Positions 46,055-54,187 of a stretch of 64,000 bases of DNA are shown one piece after another. The DNA comes from a virus. Where the stretch lies: positions 1 to 64,000 of IMG/VR virus record IMGVR_UViG_3300008448_012183, one strand, 5' to 3'. Numbering within the stretch: position 1 is the stretch's first letter; each line of letters begins with the position of its first letter. A program made the translations under genes and the position numbers. The notes beneath the pieces were generated by a model that saw only the letters and a list, made by a program, of their open reading frames with translations, searched no databases and was not told the DNA's origin.

Positions 46055-47038
46055 TTGGCATCATATTACAGATATATTAAAAAAGATAGTAATAACAATG
46101 CTTTTTCAAGCATAACAGATGATGCATTTGCCAATAATTATAGTCCCGGCGATACAATTGTATTAAATTATCCAAGAAAAACAACTATATCAATAAATTA
46201 TATTACTTCTAGTCAGGCAACATCTTATAATGAATGTGGAGAAACAGATAGAAGTAAAATTTATTCTCTACAAAATACTATAAATTTTTATAGAGCAGTT
46301 AGTAATTACTACGATTATAGTTATTATTCTGCTTCAACTGTTACCTTAATAGATATTCCATCAACAATAATAGGATCTGGCATAAGAAGAGGAACTTTAT
46401 CTTTGAAATTTTTCTTATCTGGTACGTTATTGGGCGAACTAAAAGACGTAAAACAAAACGGCGAGCTAATACAAATAACTCCTACTGGTAGCTATAGCGG
46501 GTCTGTGGCTGGAATAGCTTTATATAATGAAGGATTTATTTTATTAACTGGTTCTTGGCCTATTACTTCAAGCGTTCAGGAGATGTATTCTTATTGCCCA
46601 GCAGATTCAGTTTACGATTTAGACTATCCACGCTGGATACATTGGGGCAGAGGACTAGACGGCGCTCCAGTAACAGCCTCAATGTTTGATATAGATTTTG
46701 AGGGTACAGCAAAAATAAATACTTTGACCATGTTAGCGCATGCTCCAAAAAGTGAATTAAATTATTCTATGAATCCTACATTTATAGAAAAAACAACTGC
46801 TTCATTTTTAGCAGAAACTGGTTCTTTGATATATAAAGAAAATGAATATTTATCTATCAAGAATACAGTTAAAACAAATTATCAAGATGTTACTGGTTCT
46901 TTTGCAAAACAAACTTTTATTAATAAGATTGGAATATACGATAAAAATAAAAATTTGATTGCAATAGCAAAGTTGGCAACCCCAGTTAAAAAAACCGAAC
47001 AAAGAGGTTTTACATTTAAACTTAAGCTTGATATGTAG
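46055..47038 (+). CDS. Virion structural protein, TTG start, C terminus shared with 42880 product
   Basis: The frame opens with TTG at 46055 (reading Met-Ala-Ser-Tyr-Tyr) and has no ATG until deep inside the domain; a GGGA element sits seven bases upstream. The same Met-Ala-Ser start is used, with ATG, by the 42880 gene, which supports the TTG. The 327-residue product is beta-rich, with a LSLKFFLSGTLLGEL strand pair and a YDLDYPRWIHWGRGLDGAPV block. It ends FINKIGIYDKNKNLIAIAKL then PVKK and FKLKLDM, matching the C-terminal domain of the 42880 protein. Probable tail-fibre-associated component; last gene of the adhesin run. Confidence 0.65.
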   Translation: MASYYRYIKKDSNNNAFSSITDDAFANNYSPGDTIVLNYPRKTTISINYITSSQATSYNECGETDRSKIYSLQNTINFYRAVSNYYDYSYYSASTVTLIDIPSTIIGSGIRRGTLSLKFFLSGTLLGELKDVKQNGELIQITPTGSYSGSVAGIALYNEGFILLTGSWPITSSVQEMYSYCPADSVYDLDYPRWIHWGRGLDGAPVTASMFDIDFEGTAKINTLTMLAHAPKSELNYSMNPTFIEKTTASFLAETGSLIYKENEYLSIKNTVKTNYQDVTGSFAKQTFINKIGIYDKNKNLIAIAKLATPVKKTEQRGFTFKLKLDM

Positions 47039-47050
47039 TATAGTTATGCT

Positions 47051-47581
47051 ATGATACTTGGTTTAGACATTAGCACTTCTTTAACTGGTTTTACTGTTTT
47101 GAATGAAGACGGTTCAATACTTCACAACGAAGTTATTGATCTTCGCCCAAAACGATTTGATAACATGTTTCAAAAAGCAGATGCTGTCAAAACAAGACTA
47201 ACACAGATAAAATTTCTTTATAATATAAAAGATATATTTATTGAGCAATCATTAAACGCATTTCGCCCCGGTCTTTCAAGCGCACAAGTTATTTTGACGC
47301 TTGGAAAATTCAATGGTATTGTTTCTTGGATTTGCTATGAAATATTCAATAAAGAGCCACAATATATCGGTGCTTCTTCTGCCAGAAAGTCAATTGGTAT
47401 AAAAGTAGAAAAAGGCCAAAATGCAAAAGAAATAGTTTTAAAACACATACTTGACACAGAACCTAGTTTTAAGGTAGATTATACACCAAAGGGCAATCCC
47501 AAACCCGGTACTTTTGACCGTGCAGATAGTTTAGTGATTGCGAAAGCAGGGTATAATTTATGCCAGACCAAGAAAAACTAA
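47051..47581 (+). CDS. RuvC-like Holliday-junction endonuclease
   Basis: A 176-residue RNase H-fold protein with the RuvC acidic residues in place: D6 in MILGLDISTS, E65 in DIFIEQS, and D156/D159 in FDRADSLVIAKAG. The GLDIS.S.TG start and the C-terminal DxxDS..IA helix are characteristic. It probably resolves branched DNA from recombination-dependent replication before packaging, the job done in T4 by the unrelated endonuclease VII (gp49). It overlaps the primase gene by 22 bases and follows the adhesin genes by 12 bases. Confidence 0.82.
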   Translation: MILGLDISTSLTGFTVLNEDGSILHNEVIDLRPKRFDNMFQKADAVKTRLTQIKFLYNIKDIFIEQSLNAFRPGLSSAQVILTLGKFNGIVSWICYEIFNKEPQYIGASSARKSIGIKVEKGQNAKEIVLKHILDTEPSFKVDYTPKGNPKPGTFDRADSLVIAKAGYNLCQTKKN

Positions 47582-48507
47582 AAATTGTTACTGATATACT
47601 TGGCGATTACAGAAAAATTGGTAGCGAATATCTTTTCTTTTGTAAAAAATGCAATCACCACAAAAGAAAACTCTCTGTAAATCTTGAAAAAGACAAATTT
47701 AAATGCTGGGTCTGCGATTTCAGCGGCAATTCTATTAAAAGAATTGTTGCTAGATTTGGTAATTATCTACAGTTAAATAAGTGGAACGAGCTTTCTGGAA
47801 TTGTAGAAATTCTAGAATTTGATAAAATCTTTTCACCTCAACAAAGCATTGAAGAGGTTGTTCATGTCAAACTTCCAGAAGAATTTGAATCTTTATGTAA
47901 TAAAGATGTTTCCCTTAAATCTCTTGATGCTAGACGTTATTTAAGAGATCGTGGCTTATCAAAAGAAGATATTTTAAGATGGAAGATTGGATATTGCAGT
48001 TCTGGCGAATATGAAAACCGTGTAATCGTTCCATCATTTGGTGTTGATGGTAAGCTAAATTATTTCGTAGCAAGGACTTATACAACTAAAAAATATAAAA
48101 AATATATGAATCCTGTTGCTTCAAAAGATATTATCTTTAATGAATTATATGTTGATTGGTCAAGCCCTATAACATTAGTTGAGGGGGCTTTTGACGCTAT
48201 AAAAGCAGATAATGCGATACCTCTACTTGGTTCCACCCTGAGAGAAGGTTCAAAATTATTTAAAGAAATTGTTAAAAATGATCCAATTGTTTACATAGCA
48301 CTTGATCCAGACGCAGAAAAGAAAGCAGAAAAGCTTGTTTCTGCCCTATTAAGCTATGATGTAGAACTTTATAAGATACCAATTCCAAATGGATTGGATG
48401 TTGGAGATATGTCACATGAACAATTTTTAGAATTTAAAAAACAATCAACACTATTTAAGGATAGTGATGATATTCTATTAAGAAAAATTATGAGCATAAC
48501 CTTATGA
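47560..48507 (+). CDS. DNA primase, DnaG/T4 gp61-type with CHC2-like zinc finger and Toprim
   Basis: The 315-residue protein has an N-terminal zinc finger (C28, C31 in FCKKC and C49, C52 in KCWVC), then a linker with RRYLRDRGLSKEDILRWKIGYC, which is the usual bridge in DnaG-type primases, and a Toprim domain with VEGAFDAIKA (glutamate near residue 207) and ALDPDAEKKA (DxD near 249). It makes RNA primers for lagging-strand synthesis with the replicative helicase, which is not in this window. It overlaps the RuvC-like gene by 22 bases and the next gene by four. Confidence 0.9.
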   Translation: MPDQEKLKIVTDILGDYRKIGSEYLFFCKKCNHHKRKLSVNLEKDKFKCWVCDFSGNSIKRIVARFGNYLQLNKWNELSGIVEILEFDKIFSPQQSIEEVVHVKLPEEFESLCNKDVSLKSLDARRYLRDRGLSKEDILRWKIGYCSSGEYENRVIVPSFGVDGKLNYFVARTYTTKKYKKYMNPVASKDIIFNELYVDWSSPITLVEGAFDAIKADNAIPLLGSTLREGSKLFKEIVKNDPIVYIALDPDAEKKAEKLVSALLSYDVELYKIPIPNGLDVGDMSHEQFLEFKKQSTLFKDSDDILLRKIMSITL

Positions 48508-48938
48508 AGATAAAGTTTAGAGGCAAAAAACTTCTCTCGGAACAAAAAGAAGAAGTTACAAGCGAAGATAAATTAAGTGCTTTATTGAGAATTTTTAAAG
48601 CATACGACGCCGCAACAAAACAAAGACATTTAAAACCTGTTTCTGACGGTTATACAGAAGATTATGATTTTGAATATAGAGAAGCAGTAAAAGAACTTAA
48701 TAAAAAATATGAAAGACATTTTGATTTTAACGATTTAAATGATTTTCTAGAAGAATTAAGAGAAAAAGATGAAATTGATCATGATATGTATGAAAAATTA
48801 AGAGACTTGTTTACAAGAATGATTTATGATTCTGAAAGTTCCGATGTAAAAGCTACCGAACATCAGGATGACGATGAGGTAAAAAGACATAGGTATTATT
48901 TTCCAAAACCAGAACTTGTAAAAGAAAGTAAAAGATAG
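48504..48938 (+). CDS. Hypothetical acidic phage protein
   Basis: A 144-residue charged protein starting MKIKFRGKKLLSEQKEEVTS and continuing with helices rich in Asp, Glu and Lys (FNDLNDFLEELREKDEIDHD). No domain is recognised. The start MKIKF.. and the LLSE triplet at residues 10-13 resemble starts of head-region genes further downstream (54188, 61981). It overlaps the primase stop by four bases and is followed by an intrinsic terminator at 48970-48994, so it is probably the last gene of its transcript. Confidence 0.65.
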   Translation: MKIKFRGKKLLSEQKEEVTSEDKLSALLRIFKAYDAATKQRHLKPVSDGYTEDYDFEYREAVKELNKKYERHFDFNDLNDFLEELREKDEIDHDMYEKLRDLFTRMIYDSESSDVKATEHQDDDEVKRHRYYFPKPELVKESKR

Positions 48939-48969
48939 GTTACACAACAAAAAAGATCTATGTTAGATT

Positions 48970-48994
48970 ACCCACTAGCAGTAGTGGGTTTTTT
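48970..48994 (+). terminator. Intrinsic (rho-independent) terminator
   Basis: An 8-bp stem ACCCACTA (48970-48977) with TAGTGGGT (48982-48989), loop GCAG, is followed directly by a run of T (48989-48994). This is the clearest terminator in the window. It closes the RuvC-primase-48504 transcript and lies only 14 bases upstream of the recombination-nuclease start, so that gene needs its own promoter or read-through. Confidence 0.85.
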
Positions 48995-49007
48995 ATTAGG
49001 AAAAAAC

Positions 49008-52000
49008 ATGAAAATAGCACATTTAGCTGATACACACATCAAAACTTTGCAAGATCACCAAATTTATCGTGATGTTTTTGAGCAAATTTACCAAAAACTA
49101 AGAGAAGAAAGGGTCAATTATATCGTCCATTGTGGCGATATTGCTCATTCAAAGACGCAAATCAGCCCAGAATTTGTAGAAATGGCTAGCGATTTCTTCA
49201 AAAATCTTGCTTCTATCGCTCCAACGGTAATAATTCTTGGTAATCACGATGGAAACCTTAAAAATTCAGATAGGCAAGACGCTATTTCACCAATTATTAA
49301 CGCATTGGAGCTTAATAACATCTTTTTATTGAAAGATTCTGGTGAATTTGAGCTTAATAGGGATATTACTCTGAATGTTTTGAGCATTTTTGATGAAGAG
49401 CATTGGACAAAACCAACAAATCCAGAAAAAATCAATATTGCCCTTTATCATGGATGTATCGCTGGCTGTAAAACCGATACAGGTTATACAATGACAAAGG
49501 GAGATCATGACGTAAGCATCTTTGAAGGTCATGATTTTGCTTTTCTAGGCGATATTCACACAACCCACCAGATTATGGATGGTGAAGGTAAGGTTAGATA
49601 TCCCGGTTCTACTGTTCAACAGAACTTTGCAGAAACAAACGATAAGGGTTTCTTGATTTGGGATATTAAATCAAAGGAAAGCTTTAGCTGCAAGCACGTT
49701 TCAGTCAAAAACCCGCATCCATTTGTCACAATTGAATTAGATAGCAACGGAAACGTTCCAGACGTAGAGATTGAGTCAGGATCTCGCGTTCGTATTTTCA
49801 CAGATAAAAATATTACGCTTGATAAAGTAAAAAAAGCAAAAGATGCGATTAAAAATCGTTTCAGCCCTATGAGTATAACTTACTTAAACAAGCCAAATTC
49901 AGCTGTTTTTGACCAGAGTATCGTTTCAGAGATCGTTTCACAAAAAAGAAATCTTAGAGATGTGTCATTTCAAGAAAAATTAATTGAAGATTTTTTGAAA
50001 GATTATAAAATCAGCAGTGAGTTAAAAACAAAAGTATTTGAATTAAACAAAAAATACAATTCTTCAATACAAGAAGGAGAAGATATCTCAAGAAATATTC
50101 ACTGGAAGCTAAAGCGTTTTGAATGGGATAATTTATTTAATTATGGTGATGGTAATAGCATCAATTTTAGTGACCTAAATGGTGTTATTGGTATTTTTGG
50201 TAAAAATTATAGCGGTAAATCAAGTGTTATAGACGGTATTCTCTATACCCTGTTTAACACCACCAGTAAAAACAACAGAAAGAATTTAAATGTTATTAAT
50301 CAAAATCTACAAAAAGGTAGAGGAAAACTAGAAATCGAAATTAACGGTGAAGACTATGTTGTTGAGCGTATTTCTGAAAAATATACTAAAAAAACAAAAG
50401 GTGTTGAAATAACAGAAGCCAAAACTGATGTTTCTTTTACAAGCGATTCAGAGTCTATGAACGGTCTTGACCGCAACGACACAGATAAAAACATTAGAAA
50501 ATATTTTGGTACTGTAGATGACTTCTTCCTAACATCTATGGCTACACAATTTGGCTATCTTTCATTTGTCTCAGAGGGTTCAACAAATCGTAAACAAATA
50601 TTAGCTAAATTCCTTGATCTAGAGTCTTTTGAGAAAAAATTTAAGTTAGCTAAAGAAGATAGTGCAGAAATTAAGGCTCTAATTAAGCGTCTTGAGGTTA
50701 ATAACAACTACGATGAGTTAATTAAGCAAGCCGAGATTAACGTTTCTAACAGCAAACTAGAAGCAGAAGAAAAGTCATTTCTTATTAAAGAGCTATTATC
50801 AGATTCAGTAAAGATCAATGAACAATTACAAAAGGTATCTGATTCTCTAAAAAATATTCCTTCTGAAATTATTGATTATAAATCAACTAGTGAAACTATC
50901 ACTAGACTGAAATTGGCTTTACAAAACATTAAAGAAGAGAACATTAAATTTGAGGAGGAAAAGAAAAAACTTCATACAATTATCGATAAATCTAATGAAT
51001 TTCTTTCATTATTTGATAATGAGCAACTTAAAAAAGATAATGACGAATTAGACTCTTTAAATAAAAAGATTGTACCTCTAGAAAGAGAAATCTCAGCCCT
51101 ATCAACACAGTTAAAGAATGCTAAACATAAATTAGAACTTCTAGAAAGCGTTCCTTGTGGAGATTCATTCCCAAGTTGTAAATTTATTAAAGATGCATTT
51201 GAATATAGAAATCTTTATCCTTCTTTGAATACTGAGCATGTACAAAAAAATAATCAGCTAAATGAATTAAATGCTAAATATGATGAATTAGATCAAAAAT
51301 TAGCTGATTTGCTTAATAAACAAAGCAAAATCACTCAAAAAAAGCTTGAAAGTGAAAAACTACTATCAACTATTCAGATAAGTATTGAGAGAAATAATCT
51401 TTCTATCGAAAAAAGAGCTAAACAATTAGAAGAATACGAACAAAAAATTAAAACATACGAAGAAAATAAAGAAGCAATTGAAAATTATATTGAATTACAA
51501 GAAAGTAAGAAGAAACTTCAACAAAAAATTTCTGTAACAAGCGGAGATATTGAAAAAGCTAGACATGAAATGAATGTTGCTAATGTTTCTTATGGTTCTT
51601 TCTTGAAAGAAGTTGAAACATTGAAAAAACAAAAAAGCGATTTAGAAAAATTACGCGATGAATATACAGCTTATGAGCTATATCAAAAATGTATGCATCC
51701 AAGCGGTATTTCTTATGAAATTATTAAACAAAAACTACCAGAAATCAATTCAGAAATAGCAAAAATACTGAACAACATAGTAGATTTTAATGTAATGTTA
51801 GAGAATGATGATGATAAATTAGACATAATTATCAAGCATCATAATATGGAACCTAGACCATTAGAAATGGGCAGCGGAGCAGAAAAAACATTAGCTTCAA
51901 TTGCAATCCGACTTGCTCTTTTAAATGTTACCTCTTTACCAGTGTCAGATCTATTTATTATGGATGAACCGGGAACTGCTCTTGATGAAACAAACTTGCA

Positions 52001-52142
52001 AGGATTTGTTAAAATTTTAGATATGATCAAAAGTTATTTTAAGACAGTACTAATTATTTCACATCTTGATGTTTTAAAAGAATGTGTAGATGGTCAAATA
52101 ATCATTAACAAAAAAGGCGATTATGCCTTTATTGATAACTAA
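49008..52142 (+). CDS. Fused Mre11-Rad50 (SbcD-SbcC, T4 gp47-gp46) recombination nuclease
   Basis: One chain of 1044 residues holds both subunits of the recombination nuclease. Residues 1-340 are the phosphoesterase: MKIAHLADTHI, VHCGDIAHSK, LGNHDGNL, LYHGCI and FLGDIHTTH give the metal ligands. Residues 365-1044 are the Rad50/SbcC ATPase: Walker A GIFGKNYSGKSS near 395-406, a long coiled coil (about 540-880), signature MGSGAEKTLAS near 954, Walker B LFIMDEPG near 981. The hook region near 715 has a Cys-x6-Cys (PCGDSFPSCK) instead of CxxC. The family resects DNA ends for recombination-dependent replication. I chose ATG 49008 after AGGA; an ATG at 48960 would run through the terminator hairpin. 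T4 keeps the two subunits as separate genes. Confidence 0.9.
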   Translation: MKIAHLADTHIKTLQDHQIYRDVFEQIYQKLREERVNYIVHCGDIAHSKTQISPEFVEMASDFFKNLASIAPTVIILGNHDGNLKNSDRQDAISPIINALELNNIFLLKDSGEFELNRDITLNVLSIFDEEHWTKPTNPEKINIALYHGCIAGCKTDTGYTMTKGDHDVSIFEGHDFAFLGDIHTTHQIMDGEGKVRYPGSTVQQNFAETNDKGFLIWDIKSKESFSCKHVSVKNPHPFVTIELDSNGNVPDVEIESGSRVRIFTDKNITLDKVKKAKDAIKNRFSPMSITYLNKPNSAVFDQSIVSEIVSQKRNLRDVSFQEKLIEDFLKDYKISSELKTKVFELNKKYNSSIQEGEDISRNIHWKLKRFEWDNLFNYGDGNSINFSDLNGVIGIFGKNYSGKSSVIDGILYTLFNTTSKNNRKNLNVINQNLQKGRGKLEIEINGEDYVVERISEKYTKKTKGVEITEAKTDVSFTSDSESMNGLDRNDTDKNIRKYFGTVDDFFLTSMATQFGYLSFVSEGSTNRKQILAKFLDLESFEKKFKLAKEDSAEIKALIKRLEVNNNYDELIKQAEINVSNSKLEAEEKSFLIKELLSDSVKINEQLQKVSDSLKNIPSEIIDYKSTSETITRLKLALQNIKEENIKFEEEKKKLHTIIDKSNEFLSLFDNEQLKKDNDELDSLNKKIVPLEREISALSTQLKNAKHKLELLESVPCGDSFPSCKFIKDAFEYRNLYPSLNTEHVQKNNQLNELNAKYDELDQKLADLLNKQSKITQKKLESEKLLSTIQISIERNNLSIEKRAKQLEEYEQKIKTYEENKEAIENYIELQESKKKLQQKISVTSGDIEKARHEMNVANVSYGSFLKEVETLKKQKSDLEKLRDEYTAYELYQKCMHPSGISYEIIKQKLPEINSEIAKILNNIVDFNVMLENDDDKLDIIIKHHNMEPRPLEMGSGAEKTLASIAIRLALLNVTSLPVSDLFIMDEPGTALDETNLQGFVKILDMIKSYFKTVLIISHLDVLKECVDGQIIINKKGDYAFIDN

Positions 52143-52152
52143 AGGAGCCAAT

Positions 52153-52440
52153 ATGGCATCAGATAAAGTAGTTTTAGATCCAAAATCAGCAACTAGTATT
52201 TTGGATAGCTTGAAAAAAGAAGTAGAAGAAGAATTTGAAAAAGCAGAAAAGGAGGGCGTTGGCTTAGTTGACGTTCTTTCAGAAAAGATCTTATCAAGAA
52301 AGTTGCTTGTATGGATCGTTGCAACAGTATTTTTAGGATTTGGCAAAATAACTCCTGATGAGTGGATGAGTATTTCATTAGGATATATTGGTATTCAAGG
52401 TGTAGCTGACATGGCTGCAAAATGGAAGGCGGGTAAATAA
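52153..52440 (+). CDS. Small membrane protein, holin-like candidate
   Basis: I start at ATG 52153, seven bases after AAGGAG; the ORF also runs back into the nuclease gene, without a ribosome binding site. The 95-residue product has a charged N-terminal helix (EVEEEFEKAEKEG) and two hydrophobic segments: KLLVWIVATVFLGFG, a KITPDEW turn, then ISLGYIGIQGVADMAAKW. Small proteins with this 'hydrophobic - GK(I/L)(T/S) turn - G(Y)I...DM' layout are often annotated as holins. No lysozyme gene is next to it, so holin function is a guess. It leads a run of four membrane-associated proteins. Confidence 0.7.
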   Translation: MASDKVVLDPKSATSILDSLKKEVEEEFEKAEKEGVGLVDVLSEKILSRKLLVWIVATVFLGFGKITPDEWMSISLGYIGIQGVADMAAKWKAGK

Positions 52441-52441
52441 A

Positions 52442-52834
52442 ATGGATATTAAAAAACTTGCAGGAGAATTGTGGATGAAAATCAAAGTATTAGTTGGTTT
52501 GATCGTAGCTGGATTAGTTGTTGGCGCTATTGCTTGGAGAAACCATGTTCAAGATGGTCTATCGACCGTTGATCAAAAAGCAAAAGAGGAACAAGCAAAA
52601 GCAGATGCAGAAAAAAAATTAGCTGAAGAAACTGCAAAGCTTGAGGCTGAAGCGATAGCCAAAAAAGCTGCTCTTGAAGCTGAAGAAGCTGCTAAAAAAG
52701 CTCAACTAGAAGCTTCTGTTAAGGAAAAGCAAGAGAAACTAAAGAAAGCTGATGTTAAAGAAGTTAAGAAAGAGGTAGAAAACGTTCTTGGTTTAAAAGA
52801 AAAGAAAAAAGGTAGACCAAAGAAAAATGAATAA
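52442..52834 (+). CDS. Membrane-anchored Ala/Glu/Lys coiled-coil protein, possible spanin-like
   Basis: The 130-residue product has one transmembrane segment (VLVGLIVAGLVVGAIAW, residues 16-32) and then an uninterrupted charged helix of about 80 residues made of Ala, Glu and Lys (EEQAKADAEKKLAEETAKLE...), ending in a basic KKKGRPKKNE tail. A second in-frame ATG at 52475 has a better ribosome binding site (GGAG at 52463) and would remove 11 residues. N-terminal anchor plus long helix is the i-spanin (Rz) layout, and it overlaps by eight bases a gene with a signal peptide, as spanin pairs often do. The partner lacks a lipobox, so the spanin call is tentative. Confidence 0.65.
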   Translation: MDIKKLAGELWMKIKVLVGLIVAGLVVGAIAWRNHVQDGLSTVDQKAKEEQAKADAEKKLAEETAKLEAEAIAKKAALEAEEAAKKAQLEASVKEKQEKLKKADVKEVKKEVENVLGLKEKKKGRPKKNE

Positions 52835-53306
52835 ATATAAAAAACTTATATCTTGGATTGTGCTGTCAACTTTCTTGACGGCACTACCAACCTTTGCAGC
52901 GGCAGAAGAAATTGATGTGGATGACGATGGTGAAGGTGATTATATTGAATTAAAAAAAGAAGAAACTGCTCCATTTGATGGCTTTCTTTTGCATAAAGAT
53001 GCCATGATTAAGCTTGTATCTGACCGTGAAGCTGAATTAGGCAGATTACATCTTTCTTTTGAGACTAAAGAAAAAAAGTTTCAACTAGATCTTGAAACAC
53101 TAACAAAGAAAAAAGAACTAGAATTAACAATTAATAAAGAAATGTATGAAAGTATTTTAAAAATAAAACAAGATAGAATAGAACAACTATCTTCAGAACA
53201 AAAATGGTCTGATGTAAAATTAATTGGTGGTTTAGTTCTTGGGTTGGCTATTGGGTTTGCAGTTACGGTTGGAATAGTAGAGGCAACAACGGTTATACTT
53301 AAATAA
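52827..53306 (+). CDS. Exported coiled-coil protein with C-terminal membrane anchor
   Basis: The first 26 residues form a signal peptide (MNKYKKLISWIVLSTFLTALPT, then AAA before EE), a type I site without a lipobox cysteine. An acidic patch (EIDVDDDGEGDYIE) follows, then a coiled coil (residues 55-125, LTKKKELELTINKEMYESIL), and a hydrophobic segment near the C terminus (LIGGLVLGLAIGFAVTVGI, about 135-153). If processed, the coiled coil would be periplasmic and tied to the inner membrane by its C terminus. It overlaps the previous gene by eight bases. Lysis or envelope role inferred only. Confidence 0.65.
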   Translation: MNKYKKLISWIVLSTFLTALPTFAAAEEIDVDDDGEGDYIELKKEETAPFDGFLLHKDAMIKLVSDREAELGRLHLSFETKEKKFQLDLETLTKKKELELTINKEMYESILKIKQDRIEQLSSEQKWSDVKLIGGLVLGLAIGFAVTVGIVEATTVILK

Positions 53307-53325
53307 TAGCAGCTATTCTGTTTTT
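53305..53325 (+). terminator. Weak terminator-like hairpin
   Basis: AATAG (53305-53309) and CTATT (53313-53317) pair around CAG and are followed by CTG and five T residues. The stem is short and A-U rich, so termination would be partial at best. Confidence 0.35.
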
Positions 53326-53332
53326 AAAATAC

Positions 53333-53344
53333 TATTTATAAATA
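53333..53344 (+). promoter_or_regulatory. Candidate late promoter, TATTTATAAATA
   Basis: The exact T4-type late box TATAAATA lies at 53337-53344 inside the palindrome TATTTATAAATA, 17 bases before the ATG at 53361 and seven before its GGAGAG ribosome binding site. The window encodes a gp55-like sigma factor that would be expected to read such boxes. It overlaps a CTATTTAT 8-mer shared with the gaps at 19363 and 61819. Confidence 0.5.
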
Positions 53345-53360
53345 TTAACTGGAGAGAGTT

Positions 53361-54176
53361 ATGCGAGTTATTATAAACAATAAAAATATATTAAACGAGA
53401 CACTGGATGCGGCTAAAGCAGCAGAACGCGCTAAAAGTATGGGCACTCCAAGTAAAATTGGGGCACCACAAGCTGGCGGCACATCCTCTAAGAAGGATGA
53501 TGGCATTTGGGGTTCTATTAAGCAAGGAGCAGAAAGTATTAAACAAACAATTGCCGAAACATATGCTGAAATCTCTTTTTATAGTAAAGTTGGTTTTTGG
53601 ATTGTAGTCGTTGCAATTACCCTCTCAGGTGCTGGTTTTGTTTTGCATAAGTTTATTCAAGCTCGCGGCGAAAAAGTAAGAACAGGCTTACTTATTGTAG
53701 AAAGTAATTTAAAAATTTTAAAAGAAAAAGGTCAGCTTCCGGTTGATTTATATAAACAATTTCTTGATGCAACAACAAAACTGCGTACCGCTTTTGATAA
53801 TTTTTCTAATTTATCAAAAGACCCAAACGTTGATTTAACCGCAGAACTTGTAAAAATACAACAGCAAATTAACGATGTACAAAATGCGCTTGCCGATATT
53901 AATCTTGGGGAAGGATTAGAAAAAGATTTATTTAAAAAACAAGCTGAAAGCCGCTGGGCTTCCGAAAAGATAGCTTTGCAATCACAAGCACTTAATGCGA
54001 TGGACGGTCAAAAGGCAAAAAATCTTTTAAATACATCCACAATATACATTGCCATTTTCGCAAGAGTTATGGATGTAACAGGCAGTAGAGATCCAGTATA
54101 TTGTTCTGCTTTAACTTATAGAATTATAGAAGCTCATTATACAAATCTATCAGCAACTATTAGACGCATCATATAA
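53361..54176 (+). CDS. Membrane protein of unknown function upstream of packaging genes
   Basis: The 271-residue protein begins MRVIINNKNILNETLDAAKAAER, then a Gly/Ser/Lys-rich linker (TPSKIGAPQAGGTSSKK), a single strong transmembrane segment (VGFWIVVVAITLSGAGFVLHKF, residues 77-98) and a helical C-terminal domain of about 170 residues (LKEKGQLPVDLYKQFLDATTKL, ALADINLGEGLEKDL). No domain is recognised. It has its own candidate late promoter and a good ribosome binding site (GGAGAG). NILNE at residues 9-13 fits an L-x-E prohead-protease site, so a head-internal protein delivered to the membrane on infection is one possibility (inference). Confidence 0.65.
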   Translation: MRVIINNKNILNETLDAAKAAERAKSMGTPSKIGAPQAGGTSSKKDDGIWGSIKQGAESIKQTIAETYAEISFYSKVGFWIVVVAITLSGAGFVLHKFIQARGEKVRTGLLIVESNLKILKEKGQLPVDLYKQFLDATTKLRTAFDNFSNLSKDPNVDLTAELVKIQQQINDVQNALADINLGEGLEKDLFKKQAESRWASEKIALQSQALNAMDGQKAKNLLNTSTIYIAIFARVMDVTGSRDPVYCSALTYRIIEAHYTNLSATIRRII

Positions 54177-54187
54177 AGGACATAAAA

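Noticed and set aside
48960-49007. Start of the Mre11-Rad50 fusion at ATG 48960
   Set aside because: This leader would translate the intrinsic terminator; the ATG at 49008 has a ribosome binding site and gives the conserved family N terminus.
52827-53306. Outer-membrane spanin lipoprotein
   Set aside because: The signal peptide ends in an Ala-Ala-Ala type I site and there is no lipobox cysteine; a C-terminal membrane segment is present instead.
53407-53607. Alternative-frame ORF within the 53361 gene
   Set aside because: It lies fully inside a gene with a good start and transmembrane segment, and has no independent ribosome binding site.
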